Origin: Candidatus Mesenet endosymbiont of Agriotes lineatus
GTDB taxonomy: Bacteria > Pseudomonadota > Alphaproteobacteria > Rickettsiales > Anaplasmataceae
Assembly (NCBI RefSeq): GCF_964019585.1
Contig: NZ_OZ026454.1
Coordinates: forward strand, 744,001-808,000
Direction: 5' to 3'
DNA: 64,000 nt
The notes below the pieces were generated by a model. It ran no database searches and had not been told where the DNA came from. It saw only the letters and a program-made list of their open reading frames with translations. The position numbers and the translations under genes are program-made. Below are positions 9,330 through 19,200 of the stretch, piece by piece (positions within the stretch are counted from its first letter, which is position 1; the number at the start of each line of letters is the position of its first letter).

Positions 9330-10193
9330 ATGGACATGAAATTTAACTTAGAAGATCGAGGTAATTGGAGTTTATCAGATTTGAAGCAAAAACCTGTTAT
9401 AGCTAATATAGCTGCATCACTCTGGGATATAGGAGATGGTGTGGTATGTTTTGAATTCAATTCAAAAGATACCACAATTAACTATCAAACATTTAAATTA
9501 CTATATGATGCAATCAACATAGTACCTAAGCATTTCAAATGCATGCTAATAGGGAATGATTCTGCAAATTTTTCATCAGGAATAAATCGTAGCAGTTCGC
9601 GTGATAATTTTAAAACAAAAGAAGAAATTGAGTATGGTCAATCTGTGTTGCAGATGCTAAAATTTACAAGCTTTCCCACTATTGCTGCAGTTAGTGGATT
9701 TACCTTGGGAGTAGGTTGTGAGATAGCTCTGCATTGCGGCTCTATCCAAGCATATGTGGAAACACATGCAAGGCTAACAGAGGAAGGTCATACTTTATCA
9801 GGACTTGGCGGCTATACAGAGATGATATTGCGCTATTTAGAATTGAAGGAGTTTAGTCTAGATATTGTTTCAACAAACACAACTGAATCTGCAAAGCAGA
9901 TGTACAATCTACATATGCTAAAAAGCAGTGATCATATTACTGAAGATAGAAAAAAATTGCTTGCTGACGCTAAAGAAAAAGTGCTAAAATTTCTGCATAA
10001 CTATTGCCCTCCAAAAGAGGAACCAATAAAGTTATCAGAAGTTAAATTATATCTTCAAAATGTAAGTAATGAAGCTTCTATAAAAAAATTAAAAACCGGT
10101 TTTGGTAATCAAGATTTTGTTAATAGAAAAAATATTTTAAATTTTGAGAAGGAAATCGCTCTAGAAGCTAAAAAGCATAACTTTTTAAAATAG
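9330..10193 (+). CDS. Stand-alone crotonase-fold domain (enoyl-CoA hydratase-like)
   Basis: The phrases IANIAASLWDIGDGVVCFEF and CMLIGNDSANFSSGINRS, and the oxyanion-hole segment AAVSGFTLGVGCEIALHC, correspond to the enoyl-CoA hydratase domain found at the C-terminus of alphaproteobacterial 3-hydroxyacyl-CoA dehydrogenases of about 750-800 aa. Here the domain stands alone (287 aa) from an ATG at 9330. No dehydrogenase domain lies upstream. Usual catalytic acidic residues are uncertain: after the GGY loop the sequence diverges (GLGGYTEMILRYLEL). It may be a reduced remnant kept for another purpose, or a functional isolated domain. The fold call is firm, the activity unknown. Confidence 0.7.
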   Translation: MDMKFNLEDRGNWSLSDLKQKPVIANIAASLWDIGDGVVCFEFNSKDTTINYQTFKLLYDAINIVPKHFKCMLIGNDSANFSSGINRSSSRDNFKTKEEIEYGQSVLQMLKFTSFPTIAAVSGFTLGVGCEIALHCGSIQAYVETHARLTEEGHTLSGLGGYTEMILRYLELKEFSLDIVSTNTTESAKQMYNLHMLKSSDHITEDRKKLLADAKEKVLKFLHNYCPPKEEPIKLSEVKLYLQNVSNEASIKKLKTGFGNQDFVNRKNILNFEKEIALEAKKHNFLK

Positions 10194-10286
10194 GTCTAAT
10201 TCACTAAAAAATATCTCAATCTTGTGGACTTTATTTTATGAAGCATTTATAAAATAGATATAAATTTTAAACATAAAAGAAAGATA

Positions 10287-11474
10287 ATGAGCACGATAGA
10301 TATCAGGGTAATTAATTTAGGTGGTGAATCAATTACAGAAGGTACAATAGGTGAAATATATAAAAAAGAAGGTGACCGAGTACAAAAAGATGATGTGATA
10401 CTTGTAATTGATACTGATAAAACAACACTTGAAATTACCTCTCCTACTACAGGATATATAAAGAAAATGCATGTAAAAAAGGATGAGAATGTTAAAAAAG
10501 ATACGTTACTTGTAGAACTTTGTGCTGAAATAGTAGATCAAAATGCTAAACAAGAAGAAAAAGCTATTGATAACACTGTAGCATCTAAAAAAGATGCACC
10601 ATCAGCACAAAAAATGATGCGTGAGAGTGAAATAAATCCAAGTGAGATTGAGGGAACTGGTATGGGCTCTCGCATTACTAAGTCTGATGTCATTGATCAT
10701 ATAAATAGAAAGGAGGCTCCCACTGCATGCAGTATGCAAGATAATGTGCAATCAATATCAAAAGATATTAACGTGACAAGGGAAAAGAGGGTCAAGATGA
10801 GCAAAATAAGGCAAGTGATAGCTGCTCGTCTTAAGGAGTCACAAAATACTGCTGCAATTTTAACTACTTTCAATGAAATAGATATGAAAAACGTCATGGA
10901 TCTAAGAGTGAAATATAAAGATCCATTTGAAAAAAAACATGGTGTTAAACTTGGGTTTATGTCTTTTTTTATTAAAGCAGTAACTTTAGCCTTAAAAGAA
11001 GTGCCAGAAATTAATGCTGAGATATCTAAGGACGAGATAATATATAAGAATTATTATGATATTGGTGTCGCAGTTGGCACTGATAAGGGGCTCGTTGTTC
11101 CTGTTATTAGGAGTGCGGATCAAATGTTATTTGCGGAAATTGAAAATACATTAATTCAGCTCAGTAAAAACGCACGTGAGAATAAACTTCAAGTTGCTGA
11201 TCTGATAGGTGCTACATTTACTATTTCTAATGGTGGAATCTATGGCTCTTTGCTTTCAACTCCAATTATAAATCCACCACAGTCTGGAATTTTAGGTATG
11301 CACACAATACAAAATAGACCTGTAGCAATTGGCAGCTCTATTGAAATTAGACCGATGATGTATATTGCACTTTCATATGATCATAGAATAGTAGATGGAA
11401 AAGGAGCAGTAACTTTTTTAGCTATTGTTAAACAGTATATAGAAGATCCAAATAGATTAGCTTTAGGAGTGTAG
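10287..11474 (+). CDS. sucB: 2-oxoglutarate dehydrogenase E2 (dihydrolipoyl succinyltransferase)
   Basis: The TCA-cycle enzyme that transfers succinyl groups to CoA. The lipoyl domain has its modified lysine at about residue 45 ([12 protein letters not shown]). A short peripheral-subunit-binding domain follows ([17 protein letters not shown]...SRITKSDV). Last comes the catalytic domain with the HRIVDG active-site motif ([12 protein letters not shown]). At 395 aa it has the usual one-lipoyl-domain length. The start ATG at 10287 has the weak site AAAGAAAG upstream. It complements icd later in the window. No sucA is adjacent. Confidence 0.95.
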   Translation: MSTIDIRVINLGGESITEGTIGEIYKKEGDRVQKDDVILVIDTDKTTLEITSPTTGYIKKMHVKKDENVKKDTLLVELCAEIVDQNAKQEEKAIDNTVASKKDAPSAQKMMRESEINPSEIEGTGMGSRITKSDVIDHINRKEAPTACSMQDNVQSISKDINVTREKRVKMSKIRQVIAARLKESQNTAAILTTFNEIDMKNVMDLRVKYKDPFEKKHGVKLGFMSFFIKAVTLALKEVPEINAEISKDEIIYKNYYDIGVAVGTDKGLVVPVIRSADQMLFAEIENTLIQLSKNARENKLQVADLIGATFTISNGGIYGSLLSTPIINPPQSGILGMHTIQNRPVAIGSSIEIRPMMYIALSYDHRIVDGKGAVTFLAIVKQYIEDPNRLALGV

Positions 11475-11559
11475 TTATTTGTATTTATCATTAATTTCTT
11501 GATATAAAAAGAAATATATGTCATACTAATAGTAGGTCTACTTATCTAGTGGGGGGATG

Positions 11560-11886
11560 ATGAGTAATGTAAATCTGAGGAAAGTTTTTAATAAAACAAC
11601 TATATTACACAGTACTCTTGCAATTTACGTTGCAACTACAATTACTGTAATCATAGCTGGTGCTATATGTTGTCAAAATAATATGGAAAAAGGTTCAATT
11701 TTAATAAATACGGGTTTTATTATGTCTACACTTCTCAGTCTAAACTATGTATTTTGGGGGTCAATACAAAAGATTATAAAGAAAGAATCTGAGTCACAAA
11801 AAATAGATGTAATGAGTGAAAAGTTGGATTCTATAATAAAAAGTATAAATGCTTCACAAAAATACGAACAAAAAATAATCGTATAA
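11560..11886 (+). CDS. Small two-helix membrane protein
   Basis: About 108 aa, with two closely spaced membrane helices (TLAIYVATTITVIIAGAICC and a second across INTGFIMSTLLSLNYVFW) and a charged C-terminal helix (KKESESQKIDVMSEKLDSII). A run of six G immediately precedes two consecutive ATG codons (11557 and 11560). I prefer the second because it leaves three bases after the G run, closer to the spacing in the sister genes. I do not recognise the family. The bilobed hydrophobic hairpin with a polar tail is the shape of inclusion-membrane-type proteins, but that is only an analogy. Confidence 0.65.
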   Translation: MSNVNLRKVFNKTTILHSTLAIYVATTITVIIAGAICCQNNMEKGSILINTGFIMSTLLSLNYVFWGSIQKIIKKESESQKIDVMSEKLDSIIKSINASQKYEQKIIV

Positions 11887-11931
11887 GAAACAGTTTGTTG
11901 TAAAGAGATCTTAATTTTTTAAAAAAAATTA

Positions 11932-11983
11932 CTAAAAACAAACTACTTATAGTTTTTAGTTTAGTACAATACTAAACTAAAAA
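11932..11983 (+). promoter_or_regulatory. Nested, mutually exclusive hairpins in a leader region
   Basis: A perfect 14-bp inverted repeat (11953-11966 with 11970-11983, loop CAA) lies 24 bases ahead of the GTG start at 12008. Its left arm overlaps a second possible pairing: CTAAAAAC at 11932-11939 with GTTTTTAG at 11952-11959. The two stems cannot form together. It could be a terminator of the preceding gene, an operator, or an attenuator-like switch; there is no G+C-rich stem or classic U-tract. Complementarity is seen directly, function inferred. Confidence 0.55.
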
Positions 11984-12007
11984 TAGCATATGATTTTCGG
12001 GGGTAAC

Positions 12008-13378
12008 GTGCAGCAAACACAGCAATTAGAAAAATTAGTGAAAGTATTTGGCAAAGGAAATTTGTTAGAAGCCATATTTATTTTTCTCGGTGGATTTCAA
12101 AATATGATATCGCACAATTATTCTAAGCTTGAACAAACAGATCACAGAAATTTTTTTCATTTCTATGAGTTCATAAATAAAACTAAAACACAACCCTTAG
12201 ACCGATATTTTAAACTGAAATTAAGTTTACAAGGGTTATGTTTAATATATGAAAAAGCTTATAAAATTTTAAATCATCACAATCACTTAGATGCGCAAGA
12301 GGTAATTGATAAAATATATATTATTGCTGCTATTGATCAAGAACTTGGAAAGATAGCAAAGATGGTAGAGGGAGCAAAAGATAAATCAATTAAACTGCTC
12401 AATATTATAGTCAATCCCAAAGGCAAGTCGCTTTTCAATAACTCAGATGACTTTGAAACAAAAATTTTAAAGAATATAAGAGAATTGGTCAATAAAACTA
12501 ACCGAATAAATAATCCAGATGTAATTGCTAATTCTCAAGTTTCAGAATGTCTAGACAAAACTGAAAAAGATAAAGAACTACTATGCATGACCAATGCTTT
12601 TCTCTATGGAGAATTAGTACAGCTTTATTGCAAAATTCATAATATTAATGTAGATGAAAACGTAATTTTTGCATTACTCATAATAGAAAAAGAAGTACGG
12701 TACTTACCAGATGATATTGCATATCAAGTTTTCGTAACACTTAATGCAATTGATGACAATGTTGCTTGTAACTTAACTGTTTTAGCTCGCTCTATGCAAT
12801 TTATAGGAATTTCAGATGAGCATTATATATTCGATGATAATGAGATAGATAAAGAATTAAATAATACAAAGATAATCTATGCTGATAATGATTTTATTCC
12901 AGTAGGAATTGATAAAGACATCCTTGCTTATTTAACAAATAGTAATGACGAAGATATAGCTAAAAATTTTGAAGGTATGATCCTAGCTTATATAGAACAT
13001 GAGTTTGAATCTATTAATGGAGAAAGATTTGAGGACGTACCAGATGCAAAACCTGAAACCTTTAAACAGAAAACATATAGCTTATTACCGGTTGAATTTG
13101 ATAAAAGAAAAATTTCTTTTTATACTGCAGCGTTGCTGGGCACTGCTTTTACTGTGTTGCTATCTTCTTCAATATTGGGTAAATTTTTTCACAATAAATA
13201 TAATATTACAGCACTTGCAATTTTAGGCATTGCTACACTTGCTTTAAGCGCTTTTACTTTTTCCTATCCAAAAATCCAGCAGCAAAAACCACTAAATGAG
13301 TTGGATCAAGTCAAAGTAAACAGTAATGAAAATAAGGAAGTGGGGAATATCTTTCTACTAGCTAAAGATTTCCAATAG
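12008..13378 (+). CDS. Lineage-specific protein with C-terminal membrane hairpin
   Basis: About 456 aa from a GTG at 12008. I chose this start because a GGGGG ribosome-binding run (11999-12003) lies four bases upstream; the in-frame ATG at 11990 precedes that run and would put it inside the gene. Most of the protein is hydrophilic and helix-rich. Near the C-terminus are two membrane helices separated by a short loop (FYTAALLGTAFTVLLSSSIL and NITALAILGIATLALSAFTF), then a polar tail. I recognise no domain. It follows the two-helix gene at 11560 on the same strand, with the nested hairpins between. A membrane-inserted effector or Inc-like protein is one possibility. Confidence 0.7.
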   Translation: MQQTQQLEKLVKVFGKGNLLEAIFIFLGGFQNMISHNYSKLEQTDHRNFFHFYEFINKTKTQPLDRYFKLKLSLQGLCLIYEKAYKILNHHNHLDAQEVIDKIYIIAAIDQELGKIAKMVEGAKDKSIKLLNIIVNPKGKSLFNNSDDFETKILKNIRELVNKTNRINNPDVIANSQVSECLDKTEKDKELLCMTNAFLYGELVQLYCKIHNINVDENVIFALLIIEKEVRYLPDDIAYQVFVTLNAIDDNVACNLTVLARSMQFIGISDEHYIFDDNEIDKELNNTKIIYADNDFIPVGIDKDILAYLTNSNDEDIAKNFEGMILAYIEHEFESINGERFEDVPDAKPETFKQKTYSLLPVEFDKRKISFYTAALLGTAFTVLLSSSILGKFFHNKYNITALAILGIATLALSAFTFSYPKIQQQKPLNELDQVKVNSNENKEVGNIFLLAKDFQ

Positions 13379-13452
13379 TATATGATATACTGATCTAAAT
13401 GTTAAGATATTTAATAAATTTAAAGGTTTAAAAATCTATTATAACTTATAAA

Positions 13453-14454
13453 ATGGCTGCTTTTCCAAATGTAAGATTAAGGCGTAAACGTTTAAACAAT
13501 TGGCTCTTAAACTTAACGCGAGAAAACGAATTATCGGTCAATGATTTAATTTTGCCGCTATTTGTGCACAATGGCACAGAGATCTATGAACCTATTGCCG
13601 GGTTACCTAATATAAAATGTTATCCAATCATAAATTTGCTTTCAGTTGTTGAAGAAGCTAAGAGTTTAGGTATAAATGCTATTGCTCTTTTTCCTGTTGT
13701 TGAAAATAGTTTAAAGACTGAAAATGCTTATGAGGCATACAATCCAAACAATCTAATTTGCTCTGCTATTCGTCAGGTAAAATCGGAATTTGGAAGCGAT
13801 ATAGGAATTATTGCAGATGTTGCCCTTGACCCATATACTACTTATGGCCATGATGGAATTGTCATTGACGGCAAGATTGCAAATGATGAAACCATACCCA
13901 TCTTGTGCAAGCAAGCGTTAGTTTTAGCTGCTGCTGGATGTGATGTAGTTGCACCTTCTGATATGATGGATGGTAGGATTCAAGCGATAAGAGCAGCATT
14001 AGACAACAGCAATTTTCAAGATATACTGATATTATCTTATGCAGTTAAATATTGTTCAGGTTTCTATGCACCATTTCGGCAAGCAGTGGGCTCTTGTTCA
14101 TTTTCAAGTTCAATTGATAAAAGTAGTTATCAGCTAGATTTTGGTAATGCCAAAGAGGCAATGCGTGAAATTCAGATGGATATAGATGAAGCTGCAGATA
14201 TTATCATGATAAAACCTGGGATGCCATATTTAGATGTAATTAGAGTTGCAGCCGATAAGTTTGATATCCCGATTTTTGCCTATCAGGTTAGTGGTGAATA
14301 TGCAATGCTTAAAGCTGCATCGGAAAAAGGCTGGCTTGAATATGACAAAGTAATATACGAATCATTACTTAGTTTTAAACGTGCTGGTGCTAAGTCTATT
14401 TTTACTTATGCTGCCCTTGAAATTGCAAAAACTAATCAGTTGAAAACTATATAA
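13453..14454 (+). CDS. hemB: Delta-aminolevulinic acid dehydratase (porphobilinogen synthase)
   Basis: Condenses two 5-aminolevulinate molecules to porphobilinogen in haem synthesis. Family landmarks are PLFVHNG near the N-terminus, VAPSDMMDGRIQAIRAAL, the first Schiff-base lysine region (SYAVKYCSGFYAPFR) and the second (IMIKPGMPYLDVI). The length of 333 aa is typical. It stands alone, ahead of nuoA. Haem made by this pathway would feed the CcmA/CcmC haem-handling proteins also encoded here. Confidence 0.97.
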   Translation: MAAFPNVRLRRKRLNNWLLNLTRENELSVNDLILPLFVHNGTEIYEPIAGLPNIKCYPIINLLSVVEEAKSLGINAIALFPVVENSLKTENAYEAYNPNNLICSAIRQVKSEFGSDIGIIADVALDPYTTYGHDGIVIDGKIANDETIPILCKQALVLAAAGCDVVAPSDMMDGRIQAIRAALDNSNFQDILILSYAVKYCSGFYAPFRQAVGSCSFSSSIDKSSYQLDFGNAKEAMREIQMDIDEAADIIMIKPGMPYLDVIRVAADKFDIPIFAYQVSGEYAMLKAASEKGWLEYDKVIYESLLSFKRAGAKSIFTYAALEIAKTNQLKTI

Positions 14455-14547
14455 CACTTTTCTCTCTAAATAATGCAAACCTTTTACTTTATAGTAAGAA
14501 AAATTTTGTATACTTACTTTATGATAAATTAAAGGTTAGGCAAAAGG

Positions 14548-14577
14548 TTGACAATCTTTTTTGATTTTACTTAAAAT
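14548..14577 (+). promoter_or_regulatory. Putative sigma-70-type promoter for nuoA
   Basis: A consensus -35 box TTGACA (14548-14553) is followed after 18 bases by TAAAAT (14572-14577), 27 bases ahead of the nuoA ATG. It is one of the few full TTGACA boxes in a sensible position in the window. It is predicted from sequence only. Confidence 0.5.
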
Positions 14578-14604
14578 GAATAGATTGATACATGCTGCAA
14601 GACA

Positions 14605-14961
14605 ATGATAAGTGATTATTTTACAATAATGGTTTTTTTAGGGATAGTTGTACTTATATCTGTACTTCTAGCTACCTTACCTATGTTTTTTGCAGCATAC
14701 AAACCTGATAGTGAAAAATTATCTTCTTATGAATGCGGGTTCAATCAATTATCAAGCGCAAGAAAGACATTTGATATAAGGTTTTATTTGGTTACAATAC
14801 TATTCATAATATTTGATTTAGAAATTGCCTTTTTATTTCCATGGGCTGTGTCCCTTGCTAAAATAGGGAGCGTAGGTTTTTGGTCTATGGTAATATTTTT
14901 GTTAATACTTACTGTCGGTTTTATATATGAATGGAATAAGGGCGCCTTGGAATGGGAGTAA
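14605..14961 (+). CDS. nuoA: NADH-quinone oxidoreductase subunit A
   Basis: A membrane subunit of respiratory complex I. At 118 aa with three membrane helices, it has the conserved stretches [12 protein letters not shown] and [18 protein letters not shown], which identify the ND3/NuoA family. Its 3' end overlaps nuoB by about 35 bases. The other nuo genes are not in the window beyond nuoB, in keeping with the fragmented nuo operons of Rickettsiales. Confidence 0.95.
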   Translation: MISDYFTIMVFLGIVVLISVLLATLPMFFAAYKPDSEKLSSYECGFNQLSSARKTFDIRFYLVTILFIIFDLEIAFLFPWAVSLAKIGSVGFWSMVIFLLILTVGFIYEWNKGALEWE

Positions 14962-15466
14962 CACTGTAGACGACGGTATCTGGGATGATTATAATAATAA
15001 AGGATTTATAGTTACCAAATTTGGCAACTTAGTTGATTATATTACAAATTGGGCAAGGTCTGGTTCATTGTGGCCTATGACTTTTGGCCTTGCATGCTGT
15101 GCAGTTGAAATGATGCATACTGCAAGTAGTCGATATGACTTTGACAGGTATGGAATAATGTTTCGTGCAAGCCCAAGGCAAGCTGATGTTATGATTGTTG
15201 CCGGTACTCTTACTAATAAGATGGCTCCTGCATTACGCAAAGTGTATGACCAAATGCCTGAGCCACGTTATGTTGTGTCTATGGGTAGCTGTGCCAATGG
15301 TGGAGGTTACTACCATTATTCTTATTCGGTAGTACGAGGTTGCGACCGTATTGTTCCTGTTGACATATATGTTCCTGGGTGCCCACCAACAGCTGAGGCT
15401 CTCTTATATGGAATGCTATGTCTGCAACGTAAGATTAAGCGTAGTAAAATAATAATTAAAAGATAA
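14927..15466 (+). CDS. nuoB: NADH-quinone oxidoreductase subunit B
   Basis: Carries the N2 4Fe-4S cluster of complex I. The four ligands are visible in [11 protein letters not shown] (two adjacent Cys), [10 protein letters not shown] and [11 protein letters not shown]. At 179 aa it has the usual size. The only in-frame ATG, at 14927, lies inside nuoA; no better GTG or TTG precedes the conserved core ([16 protein letters not shown]), so I keep it while noting that the first 20 residues are not conserved-looking. Translational coupling to nuoA is likely. Confidence 0.95.
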   Translation: MNGIRAPWNGSNTVDDGIWDDYNNKGFIVTKFGNLVDYITNWARSGSLWPMTFGLACCAVEMMHTASSRYDFDRYGIMFRASPRQADVMIVAGTLTNKMAPALRKVYDQMPEPRYVVSMGSCANGGGYYHYSYSVVRGCDRIVPVDIYVPGCPPTAEALLYGMLCLQRKIKRSKIIIKR

Positions 15467-15483
15467 TTTTAGTATTTTACACT

Positions 15484-15759
15484 TTAAACAGAAGTCTCTT
15501 GCACACGATTATTTTCATCTGTCGAAATAGATGACACTTCTGTTTGCGGTTCTTCTTTGTTCTCTTTATTTCTTCTTATTGCATAAACATCTTTCTCATA
15601 CACTAATATACATGAGCAATTTAGCAGTGCTGTTATAGCAACAGTAAATACAATGATTGATGCTGATGTAAAATAAATTTTACTTCTTTCAGAAAGAATA
15701 GTTTCAGATATAAATATCCCAATTATCGCAACAACAGTGAGGATAGATGATATTCGCAT
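15484..15759 (-). CDS. Small two-helix membrane protein with acidic tail
   Basis: 91 aa with two membrane helices (SSILTVVAIIGIFISETI and IYFTSASIIVFTVAITALL) and a hydrophilic, Glu-rich C-terminal tail of about 30 residues. A run GGGG lies one base before the ATG, so the ribosome-binding site is poorly spaced or the start is different. It is convergent with nuoB, with 17 bases between them. I do not recognise the family. It has the same general shape as the other small membrane proteins of the window. Confidence 0.5.
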   Translation of the reverse strand: MRISSILTVVAIIGIFISETILSERSKIYFTSASIIVFTVAITALLNCSCILVYEKDVYAIRRNKENKEEPQTEVSSISTDENNRVQETSV

Positions 15760-15801
15760 TCCCCATTTTGCTTTTGTTATTTCACTGACTATTTTTATGC
15801 T

Positions 15802-16122
15802 ACCTTAGATATAATCCATGATAAAGCGAGTTTAGAAATTGAGAATATAAATGGACAAACGCCTACTGATATGCTTCGTTTAAGTGCACAAGAGAGGTTA
15901 GAGTTTTTATCATCAGAAGCATACCTTAATCTTAGTTGCGTAGCGGATCGTGATCTTGAATATCTCGCTACTATCGATAAAGCAATTTTTAATTCAGATC
16001 TACATGCAATAGAAGAAAAAATACAGGAAATGAAGGGGGTAACGGTACAAGAAGAAGTAAAAGGTAATGTTATACAAAATCCAACATTGTCTAAACCAAT
16101 GGAGCAAAACCGTTCTATGTAG
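15802..16122 (+). pseudogene. 3' fragment of an ankyrin-repeat gene
   Basis: The frame reads without a good start from about 15802: IIHDKASLEIENINGQTPTD is the end of an ankyrin repeat, followed by a C-terminal module DLEYLATIDKAIFNSDLHAI and EEKIQEM, ending near NRSM at 16122. The same module ends the intact ankyrin gene at 31724-32683 (FKDVATIDQKIFNSDSNTI...KIKKM). All upstream repeats are missing, so this is a truncated paralogue. An internal ATG at 15871 could give an 83-aa peptide, but without a convincing ribosome-binding site. Confidence 0.7.
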
Positions 16123-16201
16123 CAATTTCTTTAAAGATACTCTTCCTTGTCAAAAAAAGAAAATAACGTACTCTTTAAGTAATAGTGCTTAAAAAATAAC
16201 T

Positions 16202-19200
16202 ATGAAATATAAAGAAATTGATGGCAATCCGGATTTTGTTACTCTAGAAGAAGAAATTTTAAGCTTTTGGAATAAGAATAAAATTTTTCAACAATCGGTT
16301 GAAAACCGTCCTAAAAATGATTGTTTTGTTTTTTACGATGGGCCACCATTTGCCAACGGCTTACCTCATTATGGACATTTACTTACAGGTTTTATTAAAG
16401 ATGCATTTGCTAGATACCAAACAATGCTGGGCAGAAGAGTGGAGAGGAGATTTGGTTGGGATTGCCACGGCTTGCCAGCTGAAATGGGAGCTGAAAAAGA
16501 ACTTGGAATATCGGGCAGAGTGGCAATAGAAAAGTTTGGCGTTGAAAAATTTAACAGCCATTGCAAGTCTTCTGTGATGAAATACGCTGCAGAGTGGGAG
16601 AGATACGTAAATAGACAAGCTCGTTGGGTTGATTTTCATAATGACTACAAAACCATGGATAAGTCATTTATGGAATCAGTAATGTGGGCTTTTAAGCAGC
16701 TTTACAATAAAGATTTAGTATATGAATCAGTAAAAGTGGTTCCTTATAGCTGGGCATGTGAAACTCCACTGTCAAATTTTGAAACGAGAATGGATAATGC
16801 TTACAGAGAAAAAGTTAGCAAATCTGTAACTATAGCTTTTGAATTATTGGAAAAACCAAAAACTGTTGATAGCAATGTTAGTAAATGTAAATTACTTACC
16901 TGGACCACAACTCCATGGACTCTACCAAGCAACTTAGCTTTGGCAATTGGAAGGAATATAGAATATTCTGGAGCGATAATAAACAATGAACTATACATTT
17001 TTGCCAAGAGTTACATGCAAAAATTTGCAAGTCACTGCCAGCAAAATAATATCGCTTACCTACCATACAATATAGAATTAAAGGCGGAGGGTTTGGTTAA
17101 TCTTGCTTACAAGCCGTTATTTGATTATTTTGCTAATACGAAAAATGCATTCCGTGTTTTAATTGCAGATTATGTAACGGCAGAAGAAGGAACAGGGATT
17201 GTACATACAGCACCAGGGTTTGGTGAAGATGACTTTTTTCTTTGTCAGAAACATAATATAGAAGCTATCTGTCCGATAGATAGTAGTGGCAAGTTTACTA
17301 CCAGTGTTTCAGATTTAGCTGGCATGCATGTGTTCGATACAAATGACATAATAATTAAAAAATTAAAAGAAAAAGGTTCATGGTTTAAAACAGAACAACA
17401 TATACATAATTATCCACATTGTTGGCGAACAGATATGCCACTAATCTATCGTGCTATGCCCTCATGGTATGTTGCAGTTACTAAATTTAAGGATAGGATG
17501 GTAGAGCTCAACAAAAGCGTTAATTGGGTACCAGAGCATGTTAGGGATGGGCAATTTGGTAAATGGTTAGATGGTGCACATGATTGGTCTATCTCCCGTA
17601 ATCGCTTTTGGGGCACACCAATACCGGTGTGGAAGTCAGATGATCTAAAATATCCAAGGGTAGATGTATATGGCTCAATTGCAGAATTAGAAAACGATTT
17701 TAATACCAAAATAGAAGATTTGCACCTGCCATTTATTGATAACTTAGTACGGCCAAATCCTGATGATCCAACTGGCAAGTCAATGATGCACCGTGTCCCT
17801 GATGTTTTTGATTGTTGGTTTGAGTCAGGCTCGATGCCATTTGCTCAAGTTCACTATCCATTTGAAAATAAAGAATGGTTTGAAAATAATTTTCCGGCAG
17901 ATTTTATTACTGAATATATCGCGCAAACAAGAGGTTGGTTTTATACTTTATTTGTTTTATCTACCGCACTGTTTGACCGTCCACCATTTAACAATTGTAT
18001 ATGCCATGGAGTGGTGCTTGATGTAGAGGGGCAAAAGTTATCTAAACGCCTAAATAATTATGCTGACCCTATGGAGGTGTTTAACAAATATGGTTCTGAT
18101 CCTTTGCGTTTTCTTATGCTCTCTGGCCCAATTGTTTGTGGTGGTAATCTTCTATTAGATAAAGAAGGTAACATGATACGCGATATACTAAAAGTTGTAA
18201 TAAAACCCATATGGAATAGTTATCACTTTTTTACTATGTATGCAAATGTTGATGGAATAGAAGCTGAGGTATGTGAAAAATTTGATAGCACTATGGACCG
18301 CTATATAATTGCTAAGTGCTTTGAGGCAGTTACAAATATTAAGAGCTCAATGGAAGCGTATAACGCGCAAGATGCAGGCAAAGCAGTGGTAGATTTTTTT
18401 GAAGTATTAAATAATTGGTATATACGCCGTAGCCGCAACCGTTTTTGGCAAAATAAAATTGATAAAGATAAAACTGATGCTTATAACGCCTTATATACCA
18501 TATTCTATTATATACTCAGAGCCTCATCACCACTTTTGCCCCTAATCACAGAGGCTGCGTGGCAAGGTCTTAAATTTAAAGAACAGTCTATTCACCTGGC
18601 TAGTTTTCCTGAAAGTAAAAACTTTGATAAAAAACTCATAAGTGAGATGGATTTAGTTAAAGATATCTGTAATGCTGCTCTTTCTATACGCAATACCCAC
18701 AGCATACGCATACGTCAACCTTTAAGCAAAATAACAATATACCACAAAACTTTAAGTAGTTTATCTGATGAATATCAAGAGATAATCAAAAGCGAAGTGA
18801 ATGTTAAAATACTAGGACTAATGAATAATGTAGAAGAAGTAGCGTCGATAAAGTTAAAGTTAAATTTTTCTATTTTAGGCAAGAGAATTCCAGATAAAAT
18901 AAAAGATTTAATACAATACGCAAAAGAAGGCAAGTGGGATCTACTTAGAAAAGGACAATTACTAATAGGCAAAGATGCAGATAATTACCATATACTCAAT
19001 GAAGGAGAAAATGAAGGAGAATATGAGGTGCTCTTGCAAACAGATAATAACTTCTCTTGCGTGTTTGATGATAACAAAGGAATAGTGATATTAGATACAA
19101 ACTTAAGTGATGAACTAATTGTTGAAGGATATGCTAGAGATGTAGTGAGAGCTCTACAAGAAGCAAGAAAACAAGCAAATTTGCATATATCTGACCGCAT

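Noticed and set aside
10232-10256. A/T-only hairpin TATTTTAT...ATAAAATA before sucB
   Set aside because: Purely A/T pairs of this length are expected by chance in sequence this A+T-rich, and its position ahead of sucB gives no added support.
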